DNA of 64,000 nucleotides from contig NC_087378.1 of NCBI RefSeq assembly GCF_963675165.1, positions 6,381,205-6,445,204 of the forward strand, given 5' to 3'. The stretch is from Halichondria panicea. Lineage: Eukaryota; Porifera; Demospongiae; Suberitida; Halichondriidae. Positions 12,945-24,201 of this stretch are shown piece by piece; position 1 is the stretch's first letter, and the number at the start of each line of letters is the position of its first letter. The notes beneath the pieces are model-generated. The model made no database searches and had not been told where the DNA came from. It saw only the letters and a list, made by a program, of their open reading frames with translations. A program made the position numbers and the translations under genes.

Positions 12945-12972
12945 AGGAGTGTATGAATATTCATGCACTCCT
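12945..12972. repeat. 28-bp near-perfect palindrome
   Basis: AGGAGTG...CACTCCT around the centre ATGAATATTCAT, with one mismatched pair. It is kept unchanged in the flanks of units 2 and 3. Confidence 0.7.
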
Positions 12973-13587
12973 CCTGTCAGTACATATTCTATCTATTCAA
13001 GGTCATAATTATATCAATATTCTTACATGTATATAGTTATCAGATGATTGTCGTGAAGGGTATAAGATATTTCATACGAGTGAATCATTCCTGGTAATAC
13101 ATGTAATTTTAATTATAGTACACATAATTCAGCAGCAAATTCATTGACTACAATATTAAAATGCTCGTGCTCTATATATGAATATATGAACTGTACACTC
13201 CCATATTGTACGTATTATACAATGACGTATCAGCTTTCATTGCTAATAATCATTATTATGTTATCTGATGATTGTGTACTGACATCATGTATCATGTGAT
13301 TTTCTGTTCTCTCTGTGTTCTCAATAAATTATGTGTCGTGTTACATGCACTGTAACTATACTTTAATACTTGCATGGTGCAGTGTGCATGTACCCGGCTT
13401 TAACTAACTGTATATGCGTCACTCTATATACTACATGTATATACTGTTCAAAGCTGAAGCTAAGTAAAGGTCCAACAGAAGCTATAAAAGTGAGTCAGTC
13501 CAATAAAAACAATTTTTAGTTTTTGTACAAAGATCAAAGAAAAACTATGCTAACAAATGCCATATACTAGGATCTAAAATTGTAGTA

Positions 13588-13651
13588 ACCACAGACCGTG
13601 CTCTATTATTCTGTGGTTGGCATTTTTGGTAGTTAGAGCACGGTTGGTGGT
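13588..13651. repeat. Short foldback repeat upstream of unit 1
   Basis: ACCACAGACCGTGCTCT at 13588-13604 is matched in reverse complement, with two or three mismatches, by AGAGCACGGTTGGTGGT at 13635-13651. The loop is about 30 bases. Units 2 and 3 have the same structure. Confidence 0.65.
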
Positions 13652-13952
13652 CAAAATAATTCAGCCATAGAATTTTATAATAGCTATACAACTGCATGCT
13701 CCATGGTTGCAATACGAGTACAGCTAAGTGATTCTATAAGCTTCTAGCAATGCTATATATCTTGCAAACAAAGGCTTTATTATAGAGTAAAGGCTAGTTT
13801 TGCTTACCAGTACATTGAAGGTCATTGCAGTCTCTCCAGAATCAGGAATAGCAAAATCTGTTCGTAGAAGGTTGCTATTCTATTTAGTAGTTAGCTCTAT
13901 ACTGGAGCGATAGCTATTAATTGGTATAGCTGCAAGAAGCTGCAAACTACAA

Positions 13953-13992
13953 ACTAGTTAATGCACTGTTTTATGCTCGTGCATTAACTAGT
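13953..13992. repeat. Perfect 14-bp stem-loop 130 bp before the unit 1 start
   Basis: ACTAGTTAATGCAC at 13953-13966 and its exact reverse complement at 13979-13992, with a 12-base loop. It is present at the same place before units 2 and 3. It could be a promoter-proximal regulatory element or an old mobile-element remnant. Confidence 0.7.
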
Positions 13993-14123
13993 ACCCAAAG
14001 TATATAGATCTACAGTACATATAATAGCACATAAATAGAAATCAGTGCCCGCCCGGGCCCATATGCATGCATGCATGTCATCTCCATAATTACTTTACCC
14101 CATGAACACATGGCATTGCAGGT

Positions 14124-14479
14124 ATGGCAACGTTACCCGGCAAGTCTAGACTTGCGAGTCCCGGTACCAGTGCAGCTAATACCTTTCCCAGGCATGCTAT
14201 AACAGTGATAAAAGAAGGTCGCTTATACAAACGTCAAAGAGGCACAAAGGCAACTAATCTAAAGGGTTTGAAGTTTCAGAAGAGATACTGTGTGCTCTCA
14301 CCCCACTCACTCGAGTACTATGAGAATAAAAAGGTAACTATGCTGATATAATTATATACTATATTAACTGGCAAAACATCTTCCTCCCAAATTTAATCAA
14401 GCATATTGAGATGGGTCTTAACCCTTTCCTTGCCATTCGTGAAATCTGGAACAGGAGCGTCTTTAGGTCGATCAATTAG
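14124..14479 (+). pseudogene. Array unit 1, 5' part: PH-domain exon 1 and cut exon 2
   Basis: Exon 1 (14124-14333, 70 codons) begins MATLPGKSRLASPGTS and holds the first half of a PH domain (ITVIKEGRLYKRQ, GLKFQKRYCVLSPHSLEYYE). Exon 2 begins at 14402 in phase 0 (HIEMGL) but is cut at the TTAA of 14418-14421 by the piggyBac composite. Read through, it runs into element sequence and stops at TAG 14477-14479. The remainder of exon 2 and the other exons resume at 24202. Units 2-4 show the uninterrupted exon. Confidence 0.8.
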
Positions 14480-15353
14480 TGTGGATCCGGCCTCACCACG
14501 CCTCCAAGTCATTCTATTAGTCTAGATCCGGCTAGCAATTCTAGCTGGGACTCCCAGTTCTAGCTCCTTTTGTTTAGCGTGTCAGAGACTGGGAGAAGAT
14601 GATTGGCACTCCCTGGCTCCTTTGGATGTACAGCTGTCCAGATCCCTAGAACATACCCTCCATTCTGACGAGTTATCAGTGCATAGGGTGCTTACTAGAT
14701 TCTTGCCAGCCAGTACAGTTCAAGCTACACACAGCACCGCTCAACTATTCTCTACCCCATTATCTAGCTAAATCTGGTCCAACTAGACAGCAGACACAGC
14801 TAGTTAATTCAGTAAAGCCAGGGGTAGCCCTACTTCTACGGTTGTTCAGTACCCACGGTAACAATTCCTCTGGGCTGGGCTAACTAGTTGAGCCACGCCT
14901 CCCAATTCTCAAGGCTAGGTACATGTCTCTGTCTAGCTGCTTCTTCAGCTTCTTGCTCAGTTTTGTGGCTTAGAGAAAGGCCAGCTACTCAGGGGGAAGA
15001 GTCCAGATGAAAGTCTGGCAGCCAGGTGACGTCCAAACGGTCAGTTATTCTTTCCACCAACTTTTTAATCTAGTCTAGTCCTGCTTGCACTGCTACTACT
15101 ACTGCTGCCTACTGCTGCTACTCTTCCTAGCTAGTCAAAGGTTTCTTTTTTTTTTTTTATAACTACATATGCACAAAGAGACATCAAAGCTTACATCAAA
15201 GGACACAGATTTTTAGCCTACTTGACTGATAAGGCGGTTACCTAGACTACAGTTTGTTTGTCAGGGAGGAGCTCACATACAACTTCATCTAATTCATCAT
15301 AACGATTCCTTACCCATTGTTGTAATTTCTACAACAGATTGCCAAGGAAAGAG
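14422..15353. other. Left arm of the piggyBac composite, non-coding
   Basis: No convincing ORF. It includes inverted bits such as AGCTGGGACTCCCAGTT, a CTG/CTA-rich stretch near 15085-15125, and at 15338-15357 a degraded reverse complement of the left terminal repeat (TTGCCAAGGAAAGAGATAA). The last could be a relic right end, which would make this arm an independent MITE of about 940 bp. Confidence 0.5.
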
Positions 15354-15519
15354 ATAATTACAACAGAATTTACAACAGAGTGGGTTAGGGCCTCTCATAT
15401 ACAACTGAATTCTTTATCACAATTTTATTAATCATTGAAATAATACCCCTTTCCTCCCCTCTCCAAGGCCAATTTAGACCAGGAGAGTACCATCTAACAA
15501 AAATCAGTCACACAGCACA

Positions 15520-18500
15520 TTAGCTAGCACATGTGTGTCCGATAACAGAGTGTCCTTTGCATATTCTTATGCGACAGTGGGGACATGCCATTGCAGTGTG
15601 TTGCTGCTCTCTGCTAGGGATCTTCTCCCGAACACACACTTGACAGCGCCCACGAGACACTCCGACACTATTTGCACTCACACGTGCGCCCTGTGATGGG
15701 GGGAAAACGATATTTAGACTGGCCAGACCTGAGGCACTGCTACGAGTACGTGGCACACCCAATAGACTATGAATTAGTTCCAATCGAAACCCTTTCAAAG
15801 GCATGGCCTTTGAACCCACCCTGACACAGTTGTGCCTGTATAGAATGTATGCATTATTCACACTAACGTCAAGGAATTGAAAGAAAATCCTGAACCAATA
15901 CCGCCGACACTTTCTATCGTACCCATAGGTTTTCCTCATACGCCCTGTATTGTCAACTCCTCCCATGTACATGTTATATGCAGGGAGACAGGGGGGGACA
16001 CTCTGAGAGCGTAGGGTACCGTCTTTGTGCATTCGCATTACAGTGTGGGGCATATGGTCAGGGAACACATTTGTTGCAAAGGACACAACTCTACGGTCGT
16101 TAAACATAGAGTAAGAAATATCACCAACAGTCATGGACGTATAGTCACCTTTGTCGAGTACCACATCCTTAAGACTTGCTGGGAAACCAGCAGCATTCTT
16201 CAAAATTGTGCCGACAGTAAACACATTTTGCTTAGCCAACTCTTCTATCAATGGACCGGACGTGTAAAAGTTGTCCATGTACACAACATGCTGATGACCA
16301 TAAAAAGGAGTGAGTAAACGATGGACTACATTTTTCACAAGCCCTTTCACAGCTATCTTTTTCCCAGAGGAATCGGTGAGCTTACCACTGTATACATCAA
16401 ACACACAGAGATACCCACAGCATGAACATGAGCAGCACCATACCTTGAACCCCAGTTTAACAGGCTTCTTGGGCATATGAATTTTCCCGCTTTTACGACC
16501 CTTGTACTTTATCATCATCTCATCAACGGAAAGCTCCTGACTGGGATTATACCTCATGAAGTAGTTGGCTTTAAGAGTCTCTAAAACAGTTTTTAGCTTG
16601 CTAGTTACCTTACGTGCATCAGTGATGGACGTATTGTCCTCACAGTGCAGATACCGCCATAAACTTTGGAACCTTTTGAGCGACATTACATTGCTCACAC
16701 ATTGTACACCTAAAAGGGGATCCTTGGACCAGTAGTCCGTAATTTCAGGGAGCCTATGAATGCCCATCTCTAGTACAATCCCCAAAAACACCCACAATTC
16801 GGCACTGTTTGTAGCTGACCAACCCTTAGCACCACACTGCCTAGCGTACAGGTTGGTCTGTTCGGCTATGTACTCACACAAACTATCGGGCCAAAGTAAC
16901 TTAACAAAATCTAGGCATGGAGTTACAGACGGATCAAGTTGATCGACAGGACCGACCACACCGCCAAAGACGGGGTATCTTCCTGTGGACTTAGCTTTTT
17001 GGAGTCCATTGTCCCTCGCCAGCTTCCTCCGTTTGGGAGTCGGAGCCATGCCATCGACCATTTCGTCATCATCCTCCACTGCAGCATCTGCACGGAAACA
17101 AAGCATGAATATCATTAGAGTACCACAAGAGTGCTCGCCAGTGCAGGTGGGGGACAGGCTATGAATGTCATTATGTGGGCGTACCACACGCTAGTGGTGC
17201 TATGAATATCATTAACTACTGGGGGGGGTTAGGGCGCATAGGTACAGTACAGCAGAGGAAAAGGCTCGTCCACATCAAAGGCTCGTGGGAGGAGCCCAAC
17301 AAACCACAACAACCATGAATGTCATTACGTGGGCGTACCACACGCTAGTGGTGCTATGAATATCATTAACTACTGGGGGGGGTTAGGGCACATAGGTACA
17401 GTACAGCAGAGGAAAAGGCTCGTCCCCATCAAAGGCTCGTGGGAGGAGCCCAACAAACCACAACAACCATGAATGTCATTATGTGGGCGTACCACACGCT
17501 AGTGGTGCTATGAATATCATTAACTACTGGGGGGGGGGGGGGGGTTAGGGCACATAGGTACAGTACAGCAGAGGAAAAGGCTCGTCCACATCAAAGGCTC
17601 GTGGGAGGAGCCCAACAAACCACAACAACCATGAATGTCATTACGTGGGCGTACCGCACGCTAGTGGTGCTATGAATATCATTAACTACTGGGGGGGGGG
17701 TTAGGGCACATAGGTACAGTACAGCAGAGGAAAAGGCTCGTCCCCATCAAAGGCTCGTGGGAGGAGCCCAACAAACCACAACAACCATGAATGTCATTAC
17801 GTGGGCGTACAGCACGCTAGTGGTGCTATGAATATCATTAACTACTGGGGGGGAGGGGGTTAGGGCACATAGGTACAGTACAGCAGAGGAAAAGGCTCGT
17901 CCCCATCAAAGGCTCGTGGGAGGAGCCCAACAAACCACAACAACCATGAATGTCATTACGTGGGCGTACCACACGCTAGTGGTGCTATGAATATCATTAA
18001 CTACTGGGGGGGGGGGGTTTAGGGCACATAGGTACAGTACAGCAGAGGAAAAGGCTCGTCCCCATCAAAGGCTCGTGGGAGGAGCCCAACAAACCACAAC
18101 AACCATGAATGTCATTACGTGGGCGTACCACACGCTAGTGGTGCTATGAATATCATTAACTACTGGGGGGGGGGGGGGGTTAGGGCACATAGGTACAGTA
18201 CAGCAGAGGAAAAGGCTCGTCCCCATCAAAGGCTCGTGGGAGGAGCCCAACAAACCACAACAACCATGAATGTCATTACGTGGGCGTACCACATGCTAGT
18301 GGTGCTATGAATATCATTAACAACTGGGGGGGGGGGGGTTAGGGCACATAGGTACAGTACAGCAGAGGAAAAGGCTCGTCCACATCAAAGGCTCGTGGGA
18401 GGAGCCCAACAAACCACAACAACCATGAATGTCATTACATGGGCGTACCACACGCTAGTGGTGCTATGAATATCATTAACTACTGGGGGGGGGGGGTTAG

Positions 18501-19753
18501 GGCGCATAGGTACAGTACAGCAGAGGAAAAGGCTCGTCCACATCAAAGGCTCGTGGGAGGAGCCTAACAAACCACAACAACCATGAATGTCATTACGTGG
18601 GCGTACCACACGCTAGTGGTGCTATGAATATCATTAACTACTGGGGGGGGGGGGGGTTAGGGCACATAGGTACAGTACAGCAGAGGAAAAGGCTCGTCCA
18701 CATCAAAGGCTCGTGGGAGGAGCCCAACAAACCACAACAACCATGAATGTCATTACGTGGGTGTACCACACGCTAGTGGTGCTATGAATATCATTAACTA
18801 CTCGGGGGGGGGGGGGGGGGGGGGGGGTTAGGGCACATAGGTACAGTACAGCAGAGGAAAAGGCTCGTGGGAGGAGCCCAACAAACCACAACAACCATGA
18901 ATGTCATTACGTGGGCGTACCGCACGAGTGTGGTGCTATGAATATAATTAACTACTGGGGGGGGGGGTTAGGGCACACAGGTACAGTACAGCAGAGGAAA
19001 AGGCTCGTGGAAAAGGCTCGTCCCCATCAAAGGCTCGTGGGAGGAGCCCAACAAACCACAACAACCATGAATGTCATTATGTGGGCGTACCACACGCTAG
19101 TGGTGCTATGAATATCATTAACTACTGGGGGGGGGGTTAGGGCACATAGGTACAGTACAGCAGAGGAAAAGGCTCGTCCACATCAAAGGCTCGTGGGAGG
19201 AGCCCAACAAACCACAACAACCATGAATGTCATTACGTGGGCGTACCGCACGCTAGTGGTGCTATGAATATCATTAACTACTGGGGGGGGTTAGGGCACA
19301 TAGGTACAGTACAGCAGAGGAAAAGGCTCGTCCCCATCAAAGGCTCGTGGGAGGAGCCCAACAAACCACAACAACCATGAATATCAATATGTGGGCGTAA
19401 TGCACGCGTGTGGTGCTATGAATATCATTAACAACTGGGGGTTAGGGTACAGTACAGTACTGCAGTCAAGGCGACGCCAAAAAGAGGCTCACACAATGTA
19501 GGAGGAGCCACAAAAGGCATGCACATGACGCCTCCGCCAAAAAGAGGCCACATATCGTTAGGGCATCACAATGCTGCCTCCCCAACCACTATTTAATGGT
19601 GCAATGACACAAACCTGAATCACTCTCCAGATCTGTCTCAAAATCGTCATCACTGGGCTCGTCATGGTCATAACAGACTTCCTGGTCCTCCTCAAGCTCT
19701 CTGACAGTGTGCTCAAGCTCGCTGACAGTGTCAAGGAGTCCAATCAGCTCCAT
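15520..19753 (-). CDS. piggyBac-family transposase, module A (two exons)
   Basis: DDD transposase for cut-and-paste movement into TTAA sites. Exon 1, 19753-19615 (46 codons plus one base), starts MELIGLLDTVSELEHTVREL and is very acidic. Exon 2, 17087-15520, joins in phase 1 (GAT across the junction) for 568 residues in total. Catalytic aspartates sit in ELSVDEMMIKYKGRK (about D235), VVYMDNFYTS (about D318) and MYMGGVDNTGRM (about D425). The C-terminus is a cysteine/histidine-rich zinc domain (RCQVCVREK...ACPHCRIRICKGH...HTC). A basic PKRRK may be a nuclear signal. Without splicing, the exon 2 frame runs into the intron and gains a spurious N-terminus. A minus-strand AATAAA is at 15429-15424. 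No frame damage is seen. Confidence 0.88.
17088..19614 (-). repeat. Minisatellite filling the transposase intron, module A
   Basis: About 15 units from roughly 17155 to 19445, each about 154-172 bp. Markers repeated in every unit are GAATGTCATTACGTGGGCGT, GTGGTGCTATGAATATCATT, ACTACT followed by 7-24 G then TTAGGGC, GGTACAGTACAGCAGAGG, and AAAGGCTCGTGGGAGGAGCC. Length differences come mainly from the G-tract, plus shortened units near 18840 and 19000. The remaining flanks (19450-19614) are a related GCC/GAGG-rich stretch. The whole array is intronic relative to the transposase. Confidence 0.9.
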
Positions 19754-19941
19754 TTGGATTCAAAAGTTTTGAAAAATAATTACAACAGAATTTACAACAG
19801 AGTGGGTTAGGGCCTCTCATATACAACTGAATTCTTTATCACAATTTTATTAATCATTGAAATAATACCCCTTTCCTCCCCTCTCCAAGGCCAATTTAGA
19901 CCAGGAGAGTACCATCTAACAAAAATCAGTCACACAGCACA

Positions 19942-22900
19942 TTAGCTAGCACATGTGTGTCCGATAACAGAGTGTCCTTTGCATATTCTTATGCGACAGT
20001 GGGGACATGCCATTGCAGTGTGTTGCTGCTCTCTGCTAGGGATCTTCTCCCGAACACACACTTGACAGCGCCCACGAGACACTCCGACACTATTTGCACT
20101 CACACGTGCGCCCTGTGATGGGGGGAAAACGATATTTAGACTGGCCAGACCTGAGGCACTGCTACGAGTACGTGGCACACCCAATAGACTATGAATTAGT
20201 TCCAATCGAAACCCTTTCAAAGGCATGGCCTTTGAACCCACCCTGACACAGTTGTGCCTGTATAGAATGTATGCATTATTCACACTAACGTCAAGGAATT
20301 GAAAGAAAATCCTGAACCAATACCGCCGACACTTTCTATCGTACCCATAGGTTTTCCTCATACGCCCTGTATTGTCAACTCCTCCCATGTACATGTTATA
20401 TGCAGGGAGACAGGGGGGGACACTCTGAGAGCGTAGGGTACCGTCTTTGTGCATTCGCATTACAGTGTGGGGCATATGGTCAGGGAACACATTTGTTGCA
20501 AAGGACACAACTCTACGGTCGTTAAACATAGAGTAAGAAATATCACCAACAGTCATGGACGTATAGTCACCTTTGTCGAGTACCACATCCTTAAGACTTG
20601 CTGGGAAACCAGCAGCATTCTTCAAAATTGTGCCGACAGTAAACACATTTTGCTTAGCCAACTCTTCTATCAATGGACCGGACGTGTAAAAGTTGTCCAT
20701 GTACACAACATGCTGATGACCATAAAAAGGAGTGAGTAAACGATGGACTACATTTTTCACAAGCCCTTTCACAGCTATCTTTTTCCCAGAGGAATCGGTG
20801 AGCTTACCACTGTATACATCAAACACACAGAGATACCCACAGCATGAACATGAGCAGCACCATACCTTGAACCCCAGTTTAACAGGCTTCTTGGGCATAT
20901 GAATTTTCCCGCTTTTACGACCCTTGTACTTTATCATCATCTCATCAACGGAAAGCTCCTGACTGGGATTATACCTCATGAAGTAGTTGGCTTTAAGAGT
21001 CTCTAAAACAGTTTTTAGCTTGCTAGTTACCTTACGTGCATCAGTGATGGACGTATTGTCCTCACAGTGCAGATACCGCCATAAACTTTGGAACCTTTTG
21101 AGCGACATTACATTGCTCACACATTGTACACCTAAAAGGGGATCCTTGGACCAGTAGTCCGTAATTTCAGGGAGCCTATGAATGCCCATCTCTAGTACAA
21201 TCCCCAAAAACACCCACAATTCGGCACTGTTTGTAGCTGACCAACCCTTAGCACCACACTGCCTAGCGTACAGGTTGGTCTGTTCGGCTATGTACTCACA
21301 CAAACTATCGGGCCAAAGTAACTTAACAAAATCTAGGCATGGAGTTACAGACGGATCAAGTTGATCGACAGGACCGACCACACCGCCAAAGACGGGGTAT
21401 CTTCCTGTGGACTTAGCTTTTTGGAGTCCATTGTCCCTCGCCAGCTTCCTCCGTTTGGGAGTCGGAGCCATGCCATCGACCATTTCGTCATCATCCTCCA
21501 CTGCAGCATCTGCACGGAAACAAAGCATGAATATCATTAGAGTACCACAAGAGTGCTCGCCAGTGCAGGTGGGGGACAGGCTATGAATGTCATTATGTGG
21601 GCGTACCACACGCTAGTGGTGCTATGAATATCATTAACTACTGGGGGGGGTTAGGGCGCATAGGTACAGTACAGCAGAGGAAAAGGCTCGTCCACATCAA
21701 AGGCTCGTGGGAGGAGCCCAACAAACCACAACAACCATGAATGTCATTACGTGGGCGTACCACACGCTAGTGGTGCTATGAATATCATTAACTACTGGGG
21801 GGGGTTAGGGCACATAGGTACAGTACAGCAGAGGAAAAGGCTCGTCCCCATCAAAGGCTCGTGGGAGGAGCCCAACAAACCACAACAACCATGAATGTCA
21901 TTATGTGGGCGTACCACACGCTAGTGGTGCTATGAATATCATTAACTACTGGGGGGGGGGGGGGGGGGGTTAGGGCACATAGGTACAGTACAGCAGAGGA
22001 AAAGGCTCGTCCACATCAAAGGCTCGTGGGAGGAGCCCAACAAACCACAACAACCATGAATGTCATTACGTGGGCGTACCGCACGCTAGTGGTGCTATGA
22101 ATATCATTAACTACTGGGGGGGGTTAGGGCACATAGGTACAGTACAGCAGAGGAAAAGGCTCGTCCCCATCAAAGGCTCGTGGGAGGAGCCCAACAAACC
22201 ACAACAACCATGAATGTCATTACGTGGGCGTACAGCACGCTAGTGGTGCTATGAATATCATTAACTACTGGGGGGGAGGGGGTTAGGGCACATAGGTACA
22301 GTACAGCAGAGGAAAAGGCTCGTCCCCATCAAAGGCTCGTGGGAGGAGCCCAACAAACCACAACAACCATGAATGTCATTACGTGGGCGTACCACACGCT
22401 AGTGGTGCTATGAATATCATTAACTACTGGGGGGGGGGGGGTTTAGGGCACATAGGTACAGTACAGCAGAGGAAAAGGCTCGTCCCCATCAAAGGCTCGT
22501 GGGAGGAGCCCAACAAACCACAACAACCATGAATGTCATTACGTGGGCGTACCACACGCTAGTGGTGCTATGAATATCATTAACTACTGGGGGGGGGGGG
22601 GGGGTTAGGGCACATAGGTACAGTACAGCAGAGGAAAAGGCTCGTCCCCATCAAAGGCTCGTGGGAGGAGCCCAACAAACCACAACAACCATGAATGTCA
22701 TTACGTGGGCGTACCACATGCTAGTGGTGCTATGAATATCATTAACAACTGGGGGGGGGGGGGTTAGGGCACATAGGTACAGTACAGCAGAGGAAAAGGC
22801 TCGTCCACATCAAAGGCTCGTGGGAGGAGCCCAACAAACCACAACAACCATGAATGTCATTACATGGGCGTACCACACGCTAGTGGTGCTATGAATATCA

Positions 22901-24178
22901 TTAACTACTGGGGGGGGGGGGGGGTTAGGGCGCATAGGTACAGTACAGCAGAGGAAAAGGCTCGTCCACATCAAAGGCTCGTGGGAGGAGCCTAACAAAC
23001 CACAACAACCATGAATGTCATTACGTGGGCGTACCACACGCTAGTGGTGCTATGAATATCATTAACTACTGGGGGGGGGGGGGGTTAGGGCACATAGGTA
23101 CAGTACAGCAGAGGAAAAGGCTCGTCCACATCAAAGGCTCGTGGGAGGAGCCCAACAAACCACAACAACCATGAATGTCATTACGTGGGTGTACCACACG
23201 CTAGTGGTGCTATGAATATCATTAACTACTCGGGGGGGGGGGGGGGGGGGGGTTAGGGCACATAGGTACAGTACAGCAGAGGAAAAGGCTCGTGGGAGGA
23301 GCCCAACAAACCACAACAACCATGAATGTCATTACGTGGGCGTACCGCACGAGTGTGGTGCTATGAATATAATTAACTACTGGGGGGGGGGTTAGGGCAC
23401 ACAGGTACAGTACAGCAGAGGAAAAGGCTCGTGGAAAAGGCTCGTCCCCATCAAAGGCTCGTGGGAGGAGCCCAACAAACCACAACAACCATGAATGTCA
23501 TTATGTGGGCGTACCACACGCTAGTGGTGCTATGAATATCATTAACTACTGGGGGGGGGGGTTAGGGCACATAGGTACAGTACAGCAGAGGAAAAGGCTC
23601 GTCCACATCAAAGGCTCGTGGGAGGAGCCCAACAAACCACAACAACCATGAATGTCATTACGTGGGCGTACCGCACGCTAGTGGTGCTATGAATATCATT
23701 AACTACTGGGGGGGGTTAGGGCACATAGGTACAGTACAGCAGAGGAAAAGGCTCGTCCCCATCAAAGGCTCGTGGGAGGAGCCCAACAAACCACAACAAC
23801 CATGAATATCAATATGTGGGCGTAATGCACGCGTGTGGTGCTATGAATATCATTAACAACTGGGGGTTAGGGTACAGTACAGTACTGCAGTCAAGGCGAC
23901 GCCAAAAAGAGGCTCACACAATGTAGGAGGAGCCACAAAAGGCATGCACATGACGCCTCCGCCAAAAAGAGGCCACATATCGTTAGGGCATCACAATGCT
24001 GCCTCCCCAACCACTATTTAATGGTGCAATGACACAAACCTGAATCACTCTCCAGATCTGTCTCAAAATCGTCATCACTGGGCTCGTCATGGTCATAACA
24101 GACTTCCTGGTCCTCCTCAAGCTCTCTGACAGTGTGCTCAAGCTCGCTGACAGTGTCAAGGAGTCCAATCAGCTCCAT
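19942..24178 (-). CDS. piggyBac-family transposase, module B (two exons)
   Basis: Same structure as module A: exon 1 24178-24040 and exon 2 21509-19942, 568 residues with the same catalytic aspartates and zinc tail. The start codon lies only about 23 bases from the right junction of the insertion, so no native promoter remains. Any expression would have to start in host sequence, here the middle of array unit 1 exon 2. Module A is preceded by the 3' end of module B instead of a promoter. Confidence 0.87.
21510..24039 (-). repeat. Minisatellite filling the transposase intron, module B
   Basis: Second copy of the same array, units in the same order with the same marker changes (for example the unit ending in CTCGGGG and the shortened units). 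G-tract lengths differ from module A, for example about 16 G at 17529 against about 19-20 G at 21951. Confidence 0.9.
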
Positions 24179-24201
24179 TTGGATTCAAAAGTTTTGAAAA
24201 A

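Larger units (their letters stand above)
12042..14123. other. Intergenic region: 5' flank of array unit 1
   Basis: No gene is seen. From about 12444 the sequence is the same 5' flank found before unit 2 (34262-36019) and unit 3 (46370-48126), with a few percent divergence and some small indels. It holds a near-perfect 28-bp palindrome, a foldback at 13588-13651 and a perfect stem-loop at 13953-13992. At 12360-12380 a lone copy of the terminal sequence CTGAAGTGCAAACCCTCGG matches the ends of the element at 31704. Confidence 0.7.

Noticed and set aside
16027-16317. Plus-strand ORFs opposite the transposase (also 16760-16942 and the module B copies)
   Set aside because: Antisense shadows of the well-supported transposase frame.
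15520-17187. Transposase N-terminus as MVRPHNDIHSLSPTCTG
   Set aside because: That segment is translated satellite-derived intron. Splicing at 17088 to the acidic exon at 19615-19753 gives a better, in-phase start.
17155-19445. CRISPR-like regular repeats
   Set aside because: Units are 155-170 bp with no unique spacers, in a eukaryotic transposon intron.
17155-24000. Many ORFs across the satellite (repeating NDIHSTTSVWY or NVITWAYHTLVVL phrases)
   Set aside because: They are read-through of the repeat in several frames, change length with the G-tracts, and lie inside the transposase intron.
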